From assembly GCF_037975245.1 (NCBI RefSeq), contig NC_092577.1:27815898-27879897 (forward strand): 64,000 bases of DNA. The letters are read 5' to 3'. A program made the translations under genes and the position numbers. Positions within the stretch are counted from its first letter, which is position 1. Every line of letters starts with the position of its first letter. The notes under the pieces are model-generated. The model was not told where the DNA came from. It did no database searches and saw nothing but the letters and a program-made list of their open reading frames with translations. This document shows positions 38,448 through 51,180 of this stretch, piece after piece. The DNA comes from Apostichopus japonicus (Eukaryota; Echinodermata; Holothuroidea; Aspidochirotida; Stichopodidae).

Positions 38448-41400
38448 GGGGGATCACATATAACATGATGATGTTACTGAAAGACAACCGATCTCATATC
38501 AATTGTAAAGTGAATGTTACTTAAGGTTACTGACCACTTTCCGTCATGGTTTCTGCTAAGCAATACCGTACTACACTGCTAGAAAGCTATACCCTTCGAT
38601 ACGCAATTTTATAAAATGTTAGATTTATAGCTCCGGATTCTTGCGCGAAGACAGTCAACCTATTTGCCAAATATTGTGTTTACTTCATTTATAACTATTT
38701 CCATCTACTACATACGAATAAATGACAAATGCATTTCATACTTGGTTGAAAGGTAAAACTATTACCATCTGTTTGTCTAATGACATTTAGGAGGGAGAGC
38801 AAACTAAAGAAAATGCATAATTAAGAAGATAACAATTTTCCGCGTCATGTTATTTGTTAAATTGATACAAGTTTAAAGTATCTCCGCTTAAGCGGAAGAA
38901 GACATTGAAACGTTAAAAGGAGAACTTTAGAAAGCTCCTTCTGTTACTTTAATTCAGATTCAATTGAATACGTAAAATACAATTATTATTAGCAAACAAC
39001 TCCGAGGGCTTTTGAATGAAATAATACAGCATTACATAAAAAAAAATTGTGGGACACAAAATTTTCGCCATTTGATTCAACGGTCGATTTGTAGCGAGTG
39101 AAGGTTACCCAATGATGTGTGATTGTAACATTGCTGCACAGTTTATATATAATGCAGCATATAGCTTTAAACATGGCCTGCTATACTGTCATCATAAATT
39201 ATATGTTAAATAACGATGAAACAGGGAGGCAAAATCAAAAGTATTGTACCACCGTAAGTGATAATGTAACGTTGCTTATGACCATTCGATAAAATTGATA
39301 GATAAGGCAATCCATTTAAGCGGAAGAAAATGTTTTGGTTTAACTTTTTATTTATTTTCTTTATCAGTTTTTCTACCATCTGAAAATTGTCTCCGTTAAT
39401 ATCGCGTGCAAACGACTTAATTGTTTCTTAGCAGATTAGTGTTCCGCAGTTCTGGTCACTTTTATCATGCTGTATAAGGTACCTGCTACCTATTAATTAA
39501 AGGGACTAATTTCCAACTGTTTTAAAAGTCATCTTTGAAAAGAAACACGAAGGGCAATTTTATTACCAGCTGTCTTCGACGATGGCCCCCCATGGATTCC
39601 GTGGAGAGCATCTGATTTCAGAAAATGTTAAAACAAGTAGAGAGAGTAATGCCATTAAGGTACCTTGCAACCCCATGTACTTATATATCAACGTTCCAAT
39701 GACGACGTGGGGTTTAACTATATTCATTATCTCAGCTCAGTCTCCAGACTTAGCAATGAAAAACAGTCTATGCTTGAATAAGGAGACAGGCATGAATATG
39801 ACATTTAGAACCTTTGCGAATTTGACAGCTTTCCTCTTCCACGTGTCTCCCTCATCCCCCCCATCCCAACTCACCCCCCCCCCACCTCACCCCTAACCCC
39901 AACCCACACCAAGCACATCTTGGTTTGTCTGCTTGGAAACGGCGTTCTTAAAAAAGGATTAAACTGAATACACTTGCAGTAAAATTTTCTCTCACCCTTA
40001 AATATACTTGGAGAGGAATTCTTCCGTAAGGTTGTCATAATAATAACGGGACAAAATATGCTAATCTTGGCATTGTCTGTTGCTCTTGACTTATATGAAC
40101 TGTCGTCAAAATTGTTACATATTCTAAAAACAAAATGTTCTAAAACAGTTGTAAAAAGAGACGTTAAGTAGGGATTCTTGCATATACCAAAGAGATGTCC
40201 GCAAATATCCTATAAACGGTACGTTATACAATGAAATCGGGGTCTTTTGTAAAGTCAGTATAAAACGTAAGAGTGCAAAATTTAGAGTTAAAAGAAAATC
40301 ATTATTGTGAGCTATTTTTCAAGACACTATAGGCTACAACTGTTTTATATCAATGCTACATTTGTTTTTGTTTTTATGAAACAATCACGTTACGGCTATT
40401 GAAACGAAAAACACGAATTGTCAATTATTGCATTGGATCCCTAAGGAGCAACTGTGATCTATCATATTTATTACTTCTGACGATCACAATCATTTCTGTT
40501 CCAAGGATAATCAAGAAAGTAAGTCTTCAGGTGGGGTAAGATCCGATTACGAACCGGTCTCAATGGGCGTGGGCGTGTCCCCTTTGTCTCACGCTAAGCA
40601 TAAAGACTAAATTATTTTGTCAATTAACAAATAACGAACGCTAACTCGCAGGTTGAAGATAGCGAGCTGGAAAACCGAAAAATCGTCATATTTCATATTA
40701 CAAAATGTCCATTTATGGAGAGGTGAACACCCTCTTATAACTAGGAACCCGCAACATATTTATTCCTTCCACGTGTTTACTAAACATATCGATGACAAAC
40801 AGAACTCAGTTAATATTGTTTTTGTTTTGGTTGTTTTAGGATTTTTTTTTAAAGATTTTGGGTTGCTTGGAGTGCTTTTAGAGACATAATTTAAGAAAGG
40901 AAAAAGAGTAGAAAACGGAAAAGTAAGAAAGGGAAAAAAGAAATCCGCACAGAAATAACAATATATAAGTGACATTTATATTGTGCACTAAGTATACATG
41001 TTATCGTCAAACGGTTTAACAGAGCATCTTACGTAATTAGTTGGCCGGACTACAACTTCTCTTTGTTTAAAGCGTAGCGAGAATGCACGCACACACGTTT
41101 TAGGTCACGTGGGTTTATTACCGCCCTCACGTCTTCACTTCATTTCCTGTTTTTGTGGTGTAAGCCCACATTCCCCCGTGTTATCTCCTGTTGCTTATTT
41201 ACATATAAGTAATACTTCTGCATGTGTAATTAATTAAATGTTTAAGCTGTTAAGCCTCCTATATTAGTTGTATGATATTTATCCTGAATTGATGGTGAGT
41301 TTTGGGTCTATATTCGCCAGTTTATACTCATCCTTCTACTTCCTTCTTGGGTCGGGGATTTTGCCTATTTTTCATAACGGTGCATTTACGACTTAATTTG

Positions 41401-41510
41401 AAGGTTTGGCTATTGGGTGAGTAATTGCTCTGTGCAGTATTCATGTATCAATCAGCTAAGTGTTACCTGCTATTATGATGTTACATCGAAATTTCCTCTG
41501 TCAGATAACC
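38448..41510. other. Intergenic, no gene seen
   Basis: A 14-bp palindrome TCCGCTTAAGCGGA lies at 38881-38894 with GAAGAAG...GAAACGTT just after it. A C-rich tract lies at 39857-39910. The short ORFs here lack recognisable domains. Confidence 0.5.
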
Positions 41511-41514
41511 CAGA

Positions 41515-41735
41515 ATAACGCTGGAAACCCCAGACAACCCAGCAACCCCAGAAAACCCTGCAATCCATGACAACCCAGCAACCCATGACAACCCAGCAAC
41601 CCAAGACAACCCAGAAACCCCAGACAACCCAGCAACCCCAGACAACCCCCCAAAACCCCCAAAACCCCAGACAACCCAGCAACCCCAGACAAACCCAGAC
41701 AACCCAGCAACCCCAGACAACCGCAGTTAACCCAG
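41515..41735 (+). repeat. CA-rich degenerate minisatellite (about 18-20 bp)
   Basis: Irregular tandem copies of ACAACCCAGCAACCCCAG and variants (GACAACCCAGAAACCCC, CAACCCATGACAACC). The GCWVVWG-type frame on the opposite strand is a repeat artefact. Confidence 0.85.
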
Positions 41736-42514
41736 AAAACCGTTTTCCCCATTGTGTGTGTGTGACAAGTTCCACCGCGTAAGGACTGGTAAGTCAATGT
41801 ATATATGTTGATGTTTAATAGTAATTTGACGGTTTCGTCATGTTGTTGTGTTGTTTCTTTTTTTCAGGGAATTAAGCTTTCTTTGTCTGTTGATATTGTG
41901 TTTGTCTGTGTGTGTCCTCTTGGGTATCATTGTACATTGCTTCTATTATGTCTCCGGTCTATATGTTGTTGTTAATATAGCTTTGTAATGTATTATTTGT
42001 TATTGACTTAAGTTTGTTCATTTCTTCTATAGTTTCACTGTGCTCTTATGGCACGAGTGCGAAACGAAAGTGGTACACCCGCCAAACGCTTCCAGGCTCG
42101 TTATTTAGAGACACGCATAGTGACAATACATACACAAAGGTGTCTTGTAAGCTTGAACAACATTATCATTACTTTCTGGCAAAATGTTATGCACAGCCAT
42201 GCACTGTGCCTGGTTCAGATCAATCGTATCGAGACTGACGCTAAACAACGATCATATTATAAGATATAAATTTAACTAATTATTGGAAGAAAACTAAAAC
42301 AATCCAGCAGAGTTGTAATGGGAGTTCTTTATAGTATGGTACATTTAAAAACCATTTTTGGTAAAGTTTTGTCCGAAAGAAGAAAAATAACAGGTTGGTC
42401 CCGGGATCTTTCTAGCCGTCGGAAATGTATTTACAGTTTTCGGAGCTTTCCGACGGAGATTATATTAAGTTTTTATTTGTTTTGTAACATCAAGTCCACT
42501 GTCCAAGCAGTCTG
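41736..42514. other. Intergenic, no gene seen
   Basis: No coding signal is recognised. A short frame beginning at 42048 (MARVRNESGTPAKRFQARYL) is basic but matches no family I know. Confidence 0.4.
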
Positions 42515-42605
42515 AGAATCGACTCTGAAAGGTGGGGTCAGGGGGTCATGACTCGGGGTTATTGGAATATCCTGGGTCGTTGACCTGAAAGTTTGTGAAC
42601 CACTG
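42515..42605 (-). mobile_element. hAT-type element end, truncated
   Basis: Reads from the right on the minus strand as CAGTGGTTCACAAACTTTC followed by CCGAGTCATGACCCCCTGAC, the widespread CAGTGGTTC..AAACTT hAT terminus. No matching second end was found within the neighbouring kilobase. Confidence 0.5.
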
Positions 42606-42834
42606 ATGTGTTCATACTAGCCTACCGGGCTGGTGACGGAACTGGACGAGTTGATGGGGGAAGCTGGTGGTGACCCCGTGTCCGCAAACTAATAGTGGGT
42701 GGGGTCATCTCTTTATCTTTCGGTCATAACTTTCGCTCTATATCTTCATGAATAAACCAATCATTGGGAAACTGTACATGTTCGTGATAACCAAAGCATG
42801 CAGTAAAATGTAGGTTGCAAGTTATCTCTTAGTG

Positions 42835-43047
42835 TTGATGAGAAAATATGATTTTTGGCCGACCGGAGGGCTGTTAATTGATGAGAAAATATGATTTTGG
42901 CTGACCGGAGGGCTGTTAGTTGATGAGAAAGTATGATTTTGACTGACCGGAGGGCTGTTAGTTGATGAGAAAGTATGATTTTGGCTGACCGGAGGGCTGT
43001 TAGTTGATGAGAAAGTATGATTTAGGCTGACCGGAGGGCTGTTAGTT
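42835..43047 (+). repeat. 42-bp minisatellite, five copies
   Basis: Units TTGATGAGAAAGTATGATTT + TGGCTGACCGGAGGGCTGTTAG at strict 42-bp spacing. GACCGGAGGG recurs at about 42861, 42903, 42945, 42987 and 43029. The open frame on the minus strand (NSPPVSQNHTFSST) follows from the multiple of three. Confidence 0.92.
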
Positions 43048-43788
43048 GGAATGACAGACAGTTGGACAGTCATATACAATGCTCATAATGGAGTACCTTC
43101 CAAGTCCTAATTGGTGCCATTGGGCTAACTGGAACTAATAACACACGTTATCTGACCACCAGAGGTTTACCATCCCTATACCTGAAATTATCTTGAACTT
43201 TGAAACATTTTAATCAATCGACTGAGATATGGTTTGATTTTGGCCAAAAAAACCCACAGGGAGTGTGCTTTTCATATGCAGCGATGTATTGTGAGCGTGC
43301 GTTAAAGGGTGTGAAGATTCGCACAAAAAGAAACGTCTAATGCCGGTAATCTGACCTAGTTTCGAATGAGGTGTGACAGAAGTGTAAGACACCACCATCG
43401 ATCCCAGAACTGAATACACACACAGCTTGCTACCGTCGGTAATTAGACAGTAGTGTACAGTCAGTACATACAGCTGCGGTCAATACCCACAGCACAGTGT
43501 ATAAACGATACAGCGATGGACATCTCAGGTCCAGCTAAAGATAATAAGGTATCACGTTTCATTACTGTACTGTCTGCATTTTGTAGCGACACGAACAAAA
43601 CGTAACTTAAAGCAACAGAAAGTTAACTTTTTCAGATGGCCGCACGCGGTTTGGGCGAGTCTTCAATGCCTTTAAGTTTGCTTGCTTGCTCTGAATCAAG
43701 CCATGTTACTTCCAGGTAACCGCCAATATAGCGCGTCCCATGGGAGCTGTATATGGCGGGGTATAAGATGATGTTGGCAGCAACGAGT
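43048..43788. other. Intergenic, no gene seen
   Basis: No coding or repeat structure could be supported. Confidence 0.4.
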
Positions 43789-44449
43789 TAAATGAATCTG
43801 GAGGATTCATGTCAGTTGGGTGCGCGCGTACCATGCATGGAGGGTCATGTGATGTGTTCCAGGGTGGTACCAAACTGATATTTCTCTGTAGCAGTTCGAG
43901 AACAGTGTTAGTGACTTCGTGAAAGATTTGCACCAAGACGGATCGGACATGGGAACTAACGGCGTAAGAAGGTACTGGTACTTCAGGCCTACGAAATAGT
44001 GCTAATATGCTAACGTTCAACCTTATTCTCTTGAATGAAGGCAGGCCTTCTACACAATAGATCTTACTTATTAATACAGCTCTAGGGGCAAGCTTTGTCT
44101 CATATGGTCTAACGTTATTACTACTTGCTATAAGTGAATGTAGAAATGGGAAATGTGGGGAAATGTTTAGTTCAGTGCAACCACGGAATTCTCCACGGAA
44201 CAGAGCCTAATGCTGCTCGACGGGATTATAGCTATCACGTTAGGCTACAGGCACGGATATTGCTAGGTAATGGGTGTCGTCTGCTGCTCTAAGCACGCAT
44301 ACACATTTACGTACTAGTTGGGTGAAATCATCATGCGTAATGGGGAGAGTAATATATTAGTACCACCCTGGAACACATCACATGACCCTCTAGCATGGTA
44401 CGCGCGTACGCGCGCATTTACTGTGTGATAGTTTCTCCAGATTCATTTA
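43789..44449. mobile_element. Inverted-repeat element, 661 bp
   Basis: TAAATGAATCTGGAG at 43789 and CTCCAGATTCATTTA ending 44449 are inverted ends. The arms continue inward as CGCGCGTACCATGCATGG...GGGTCATGTGATGTGTTCCA (left, to 43872) and TGGAACACATCACATGACCC...GCATGGTACGCGCG (right, from 44361). Arms are 80-90 bp with a few indels. No target duplication is evident and no transposase lies between. Confidence 0.8.
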
Positions 44450-46614
44450 CCTCGATGGTTGGCAGTTGAAAGTACAATTCAGGGAAATCCCCCTGATGCC
44501 AACGTAAGGTAATTACGTCACAGTATGACTATATCCACCCCAACTTGCAAGATACGCGAGAACGACTATGTAAAAAGAGAGAGCACCAGTACCAATAAAA
44601 CAAATATTAAAAAAGTTAAAACAAAAGGGAAAGAGAAATGTAATAACAAGGAAAAGAGAAAAGAAAGGAATCTTGCAAAACAACAATAATTTCAACACAC
44701 ACGTACTTACGCACACCAACACACGCATGACACGCAGAGGGGAAAACATGGAGAAGAGGAATATATTGTTATTAGTTCATTTTATATCAATTTTAGAGTT
44801 TACTCACCGTACTTTTTTCCCGTTTCAACACGTGGAATTTACAGCACTTTGCTGTTTAGTATTGTTCAAAGCAAACACCTGAATCACGGGAAGACCTGTC
44901 GTTGAGGGGTTATGTTACAATTCCTTCTTACTTATATCAAAACAATGTGTTTCACATAATAGATGAGATAAAATGTAGTATTGCAAGACGTATTCCTTAG
45001 GTAGAGTAACAGTTTGGAATATTACTGCTGGTTATAACATTTAAAGGCGCTATCGTTAGCTGGCTTTTACCCTCATCTAGAGTGTAGTAAAGTCTCCTTA
45101 TACAACAGCCTGGTGATGCATCTGCTTTGTGTTCGCTTAAAGGAGTATATGCGCCACAATGCCTTTAAACCGAAGCTCGTTGATCGAACTTGGAAGCAGT
45201 CAAGAATTCGTACCACATTTTCCAAGTATACTCATTTGAGCAGCATCGGTCACACTATAATATGGCAAAACAATTGCAGCTTGCGTACTACATCGGGTGG
45301 CCACTGATATGACGTCAACATGGAGGAATACATCCAGGCGCGACAAGAGCCAAGTCGGACCCGGGGGACAACTGCGTCACTGCAGGACCCCCTCTTTGTA
45401 CTCTTCATTTGAAAATGAGAATACACCACGCTTTTTCCCCCACAGTTCCCCAGGTCCATCCATATAGTTTCCGAGACCCCTAATTGACCTCGGGACTATA
45501 TCGCTCCCTCCAATCTCGCCAGGCCTGTACTGAGGAAATAAAATGACCAGATGAACCATGTTTTCAAAGTTTTTTTTTAAAGAAAAACTACAGGTTACAA
45601 GAAAGATACATAAAGATGACCTTCAATGCGTTCTTGTTCCTAGTAATTCAAGCTTAAACGGAACGGTATAATAGTTGATGTCTACAGGTATCCTTCTTTG
45701 GGATTATTCTAATCGTAATTGTCTGATACTATATCTGTTACGAAACGCTTGTAACTGAAAATAACAATCAAACTTGAGAATAAGCATCGACCATCGACTC
45801 AAATTTGAAAATCTCAAGAAATAATTTGTACCCACAACAGAAGCATTCGTGGTGTGAGGGGACGAAGCTGAGCCCTCCTCTCCACCCCCCACCCCATCCC
45901 ATTTGTTTCGAGGGATTTAAGAAGTAAACGTGGTTGCGCCCCTGCATGCTTTACCCTCTGTCTCGAGTTAGATTTGTTTTGAGAGTGGAGGGGGTCACGA
46001 AATTTGGCTAACAACCGTTATAGGGAAGCTCCTTCCTTTGAGCATTTTTTTCCGGTAAGGTGGCCTAAGTACAAAATGGTGTTATCATTTCTATCATTTT
46101 AACCAAATTTATGTAGTACAACTTTAACTCTTGTCAATGAATACGGCATGACGTGCGAGTTTTTTTTTTGCCGTATTCGTTTCGTCCCCGGAAATTTCTG
46201 GGGGTGTCACTCTTCACCCTGCCCCCCCCCTCCCCCTCTGTCAACGCCACTGACACACACACACAACTCAAAGAAACAACTCCTTTAATGATCTTGCATG
46301 CTTATAGTATAAAGTATAACTTTAAGCCAGATGTTCACAAAATGATATTCTATCACCCAAAATATCGTCAGTTTTGTTTGATATTCTTAAAATATTTTGC
46401 AACCTGTGGGAAGTTTTGAAATTTCTTCGATTTAACTGGATCAGTATATAGACAACCACGATCCTCACATGGTAACATAAGAAATTGAAGCAGGTCTGGG
46501 GAAACAAAATATGTGTTAACGCTCCGAGGATTTTACGATTATCTCAATCAACACATGTACTGTATTCAGTGTACGTGGAAGCCGTGCAGCTTGTGCCAAC
46601 ACGAGCATGATGTT
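44450..46614. other. Intergenic, no gene seen
   Basis: Poly-T runs near 45570 and 46160, and a poly-C run at 46221-46231. No domain-bearing ORF. Confidence 0.5.
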
Positions 46615-47035
46615 AGTATGTTAAAAGCCCAATTGACTTACACACTAAATCGTATTAGTAATGTGTCTAGAAAGATAGTTCTCACTAGCTAAACGCTACC
46701 CATCTCTGGATATCTGACAAGTTTGTCATTCATGGCAAAATCAATTCTCCATATCATGACCATGCAGCTTTTTGCTATGAGAGCCTGAAGTTTTCGTCAC
46801 TTGTAAACAATTCTCTTTACCCAGTACTAAACAATTTTCGTATGCTGCTCCTGGGAGGCCTAAAGTAGTCAAAAATTGCCTCAATTGACCCAACTTGTGC
46901 ACCACATATACTTCCATCCATGCTCTTCTACATCCAAGCTGATTGATAACATAAAAACAGATGTTTTCCTGCTGCTATTTTGCGCTTTCCCTGAGATAGG
47001 AGAACACTCTGGCGGATTGATATAGAACCTAATAG
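46615..47035 (-). repeat. Dispersed repeat copy 2 (inverted partner of 10460-10880)
   Basis: On the minus strand it repeats the ordered landmarks of copy 1: CGGATTGAT/GAGAACAC, AAAACATCTG, TTATCAATCAG, GTGGTGCA, GGGTCAATTGAGGCAAT, CATGGTCATGATATGG and TTAGTGTGTAAGTCAATTGG. The last motif also occurs alone near 53888 (minus). Confidence 0.7.
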
Positions 47036-47049
47036 GAGTATGCCAACTC

Positions 47050-47075
47050 ATAATGACGTGTATACACGTCATTAT
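47050..47075. repeat. Perfect 26-bp palindrome with two TGACGT half-CRE motifs
   Basis: ATAATGACGTGTA and its exact reverse complement meet with no spacer, placing TGACGT on each side of a central TGTATACA. It could be a cruciform or a paired bZIP site; no gene adjoins it. Confidence 0.8.
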
Positions 47076-47225
47076 TGTTGACCGTGAGAGTCATCATGTA
47101 CATTGGTTTCTACGCGTTATGTTCTTTCTGCGCGGATCGCAGTCACCAATCAGAGTGACAGAAAACCGCCTTTGAATTTCAGAATGCATTACATGTAGGA
47201 CTGTAGCTGAATCTTTCCCAACGTA

Positions 47226-49367
47226 GGATTTTCTAACCCGGGGGGGGGGGGGCGCGAATTACTATCTAAGCGGAGCGCCACCATCGGTTGGCGCGCAGCG
47301 TAGAAGAAACTTTCTGGTTTTGATACCACCCAGATCACCGGAAATGGCACATCTCGGGCTTTAAAATGACCAACCAGATCTACACTTTTGGCTGAGAACC
47401 AAGTATTTCCCAATAGTTTTGTTTTCATCCAAAACCTTTCCGAAGATTGTCACCAGTCACACATCATGTTCGACCTCATCGCATCTCCTGTGGGTCATTG
47501 CTTTTGTAGATGATTCTACGTCGCGGCCCACAATACCCGTCAGCCCCACTTTTTAAGGTTTTAAGCCCATTATTTGTTCAGAAATTGAAAGTTCACATTT
47601 CTCGTGAAATAAATTAACTTCAAAACATACCCATAATGTTGCACAAATTTTCATCTATGGACAACCAATATAGAAAAAAAAACCTCCTTCAACCCCTAAC
47701 AGACCGGTCAAAGTTGCACGAGTAGAGGGAAGTATGTTTAAGAATGTTGGTCAGGGAATTTTCGAAAATTCAGACACAGTTAATTTATTGGTGTATGGGC
47801 GCATATCAGTCTTGGATAATGGTGGGACGTGTGTCTGTTCTCTGATACTAAGCGGAACGCGACCATGGGTACGCGCGTAGCGTACAAGAATTTTATGGGC
47901 AAATATACCCCCCAGATCGCCGGAAATAACACTTCCCAGACCCAATGATGCTCCCAAACATCCTTAAGGTTTAGATCTCATGGGTTAGAAATTTAATTTG
48001 GGGAAATACATGGGGGTCTGCAGAAAAAAAACATCAGGGGACAAAAAATCCAAGTAGACTTTTGTATACGATGGGTCTGGGGTCCTCTCCCAGAAAACAA
48101 TCATAGACTGCTGCAAATGCGATTTCCGTCCTATATTTAACATCTGTGGATAAATATGATAAAATGAGAACTGGCGTGAAGCTAGCTCAAATTGGCAACA
48201 CACAGTGTGAGCTGTTAACGATTGTTTTGTTCGCACTCAGTCCGTTTTGCTGACTACAATTTACCAGTCTCGTGTATAGATTGTTTCACATGATTGAATG
48301 TGTTAATACGCGTCCCCACCATTATCCAAGACTGATCTGCGCCCATGAGACGGACCGCATCCGTAATGAAAATGTTTATATATACAAAATACCACGAAGC
48401 GCGTGAACAAATTTGGGGATATAGTTGCTACGCGCCTGCACCCAAGCAAATGTCCCCCCCCCCCCCAATATTTGAAACAAATCGCCGCCCCTGCAGTACA
48501 GTGTCTTTGGGATTTCTTGGGATATTTCGGGGCCTGATCTTGGGAAATTGCCAAATCGGGAGTGGTCACACTCCATGTAGGTCAGTGCACGACCTCTAGA
48601 CGTTCACTAAAACACAACCCGATCACTTGTTATCGATGAAGTGGTGTGTTGCCGGATTTTGTCAAAGTCTGGGTACTACGGGCAAAGGTCATTAATTAAG
48701 TTTCGCATGCGAAATTTAATTTTTAGATTCATTGTATGAGTTACGGTACTATAGGTTTGGGGTACAATTAGCATTCAAGTCGGGGTGTATAACATTTTAT
48801 ATCTGGATGGCAGTGTTGCATCGAAGGACATATGTCTAGTGCAGTTCTCATATAGATCCTGGTCTAATACCGAAATGCGTCATGTTCCCCGACGACTCGG
48901 TCGAGTTCAAGACCAGCCACAGTTGGTTTCAGAGCACGATTGTACAATTGTTTAAGGCGTCCATACACACACACGCGTCATGATATGCTATTCACAGTAG
49001 ATATACATATATTAGTGAGAGAGGGGAAATGGAAACGTCAAAATGGAGTTTTCGGTGTTAGGGGTAGGCTCAGAGGCGCACGCCCCTTCCGAAATCCGAA
49101 ATCCGTCACTGGCTACCCTGTGTATATAATAGGGATCAGCGCTGTAATTATGTCACTGTTCCTCTTTCTCTTCTCGGTGTCTTGGCGTTTTTCTTTTGCT
49201 CCCTCCTTTTCTCCTTTTTCTCTCTTTCTTCTTTTTCTTTTCTTTTCCCTTCCTTCCTCCTCTTCCCCCCCTCTTTTTTCCCTTTCTTCTTCTCTTTTTT
49301 TTCTCTCCCCTTCATTTTTTACCCGGGGGCGCGCGTCCCCAATGCCCCCCCCCTGGATACGTGCCTG
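47226..49367. mobile_element. 2.2-kb-type element, copy 2
   Basis: Shares 47226-47796 and 48873-49367 with the ends of the 31159-33368 element, in the same orientation. The right terminal repeat CCTGGATACGTGCCTG (49352-49367) is kept. The left terminal repeat has degraded to ACGTAGGATTTTC, and no target duplication is visible. The interior (47797-48872) is unrelated to copy 1 except for a hairpin cassette. A long pyrimidine tract (49150-49320) parallels copy 1. No transposase is encoded. Confidence 0.75.
47797..48347. mobile_element. Nested element with 35-bp inverted ends, 551 bp
   Basis: TGGGCGCATATCAGTCTTGG at 47797 and CCAAGACTGATCTGCGCCCA ending 48347 begin inverted repeats about 35 bp long (continuing ATAATGGTGGGACG) with about two differences. 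It lies at a point where copy 2 stops matching copy 1. It carries a diverged hairpin cassette (47850-47945). No target duplication could be confirmed. Confidence 0.75.
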
Positions 49368-51180
49368 CAACGCGTAGATCGATCGTAACATCCGCGCAGA
49401 AAGGCAGCGTAAAATATGTTCGTTGTGGATCCAGTGAGATTGCACTTGTTCAAAAGAGAAACGTTCCATAGGACACAGACTTGCAACTTCCGTCATCAAT
49501 TATCGACCATCTGTATACGTCATATCTGTAGCGGTATCTTTACGGGACTTACTTTGGCTTAACGTTCCGTAGTTCTGTTCGATATACGCACAGGGCCGGG
49601 AAGACTCTTCAAATAATACGCTCAAACTGTAAGACGTATATAGCGTCCGATCTTCGATTGATATTGTTGGTTGATTGCTCAACGCGTCGACGCTATGACC
49701 CTCAGGTCAACCATAGACGTTTCCAGGGATAACATTCCGCCCAATCCGTATTTGTTGCTGTATTAAGCTACCCATGCCAACAAACCCATATTCGTACGCC
49801 TATACCCGGTTTTACAGCAAGTCCCGTGTAGCTATACACACACATAGTTCTATACAGCATGCCTAGTACTGCCAATGTTAAGTGCTTCTATCAACAAATC
49901 AACCATGAGAAGGATTGGAAAACGACTTGAATTGATCTCCAAGCGATAAAATTATTTCTGTCTGTGATTTATGAATCTTTCTCAGACAGCAACATAATAT
50001 ATTTAAGCTATTTGCTAGATTTAATAGCGCAGAAATCTGTAACGTTCTTCTGTTTCTGTTAGTCAATTAGTCTATTGTAACAACAAAGTTAAGTTAACAT
50101 CTATATTGTTAATTCATTTTGCGACAATTCATGTGAACACTAATAACCAGACAGCCTTCTTATGGTGCAAGCGATAAATCCTTGAAAACAGACGTTCCGG
50201 TGACGCCACAGGCTTATGACGTCACTGATAGAAATATTATGTTCATTAAATTCATAATATTTAGATAAAATGTGAAAGAGTCGGGTCTTTGTATTTGTAA
50301 ATAAATGTAAGAAATTGAATAAACACTGATATAAATTTAATACCAAACGATGTTGACCTTTTTTGAGCAGTTCGACAGAAATATTTCTATTCTTCTTGTT
50401 TCAGAGAGAATATAAGTTAAGATGCGAAAAATCACGCGCAAGTGTATGGAGAGGAATGATGGCGGTGTTTCCTTCTAAAATACTCAGATTAGACACGCCA
50501 ACATGTTACACCTTCGAATCGGTTAAAGTGATCATCTGCCACATTTAATGGATAACTCTCAAGAAATAAAATCGGTAGCTTTGCAAGTTTGCATTTAATG
50601 TCTTCCCCCAAATTTGAAATGCTTGCCAAATGTTAATATTTTTATATTTTGTACTTTGTTTAAATGTCTGATAAGTATTTGTTTATCTTTTTGCCGTCCA
50701 ATAAGGCGTTTGGATGTTTACCGTTTTTCTACAGCATTATATTGTATATGTATTTTGTATTGAGGGCTCCTCTGGAAAGCAGTGCTTCTGCACTGGGCAG
50801 GACTACCCTCATTAAAGATGACAATAATAAAAAAAAAATTAAAAAAATGATTTCTAACTTATGGAAAATTAATGCTGTTTGCTTTCAGTCCCCCACCCCC
50901 CTTTTTTTTTTGAACCGAAAGTCTTTTTTCCCCTCTTTAAAGATCAGTTAAATGCTTTAAGTCAAAACGATCGGTTCTCACATTATTGGCAAAAAAAAAA
51001 CGAACGATCGAGTGCATCTAATATACTCTTAACTATCTCCATATTATCAGTAGCCATCTACATGCATGGAAATGAAATATAGCATTTATTTTCATAGAAT
51101 TATGGTCACATAGTTATCGCATTCACATCGAATAACTTTTTAATCTCGGCTGTAGATACGTAAATGTTCTTCGGACGACA
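49368..51180. other. Intergenic, no gene seen
   Basis: A-rich and T-rich runs (50828-50848, 50903-50913, 50989-51000). No coding domain. Confidence 0.5.

Noticed and set aside
41473-41797. Trp/Gly/Cys-rich ORFs (GCWVVWG)
   Set aside because: Opposite strand of a CA-rich minisatellite.
42014-42269. Basic ORF around 42.05 kb as a gene
   Set aside because: Short, overlapping alternative frames, no domain, no splice or promoter signal.
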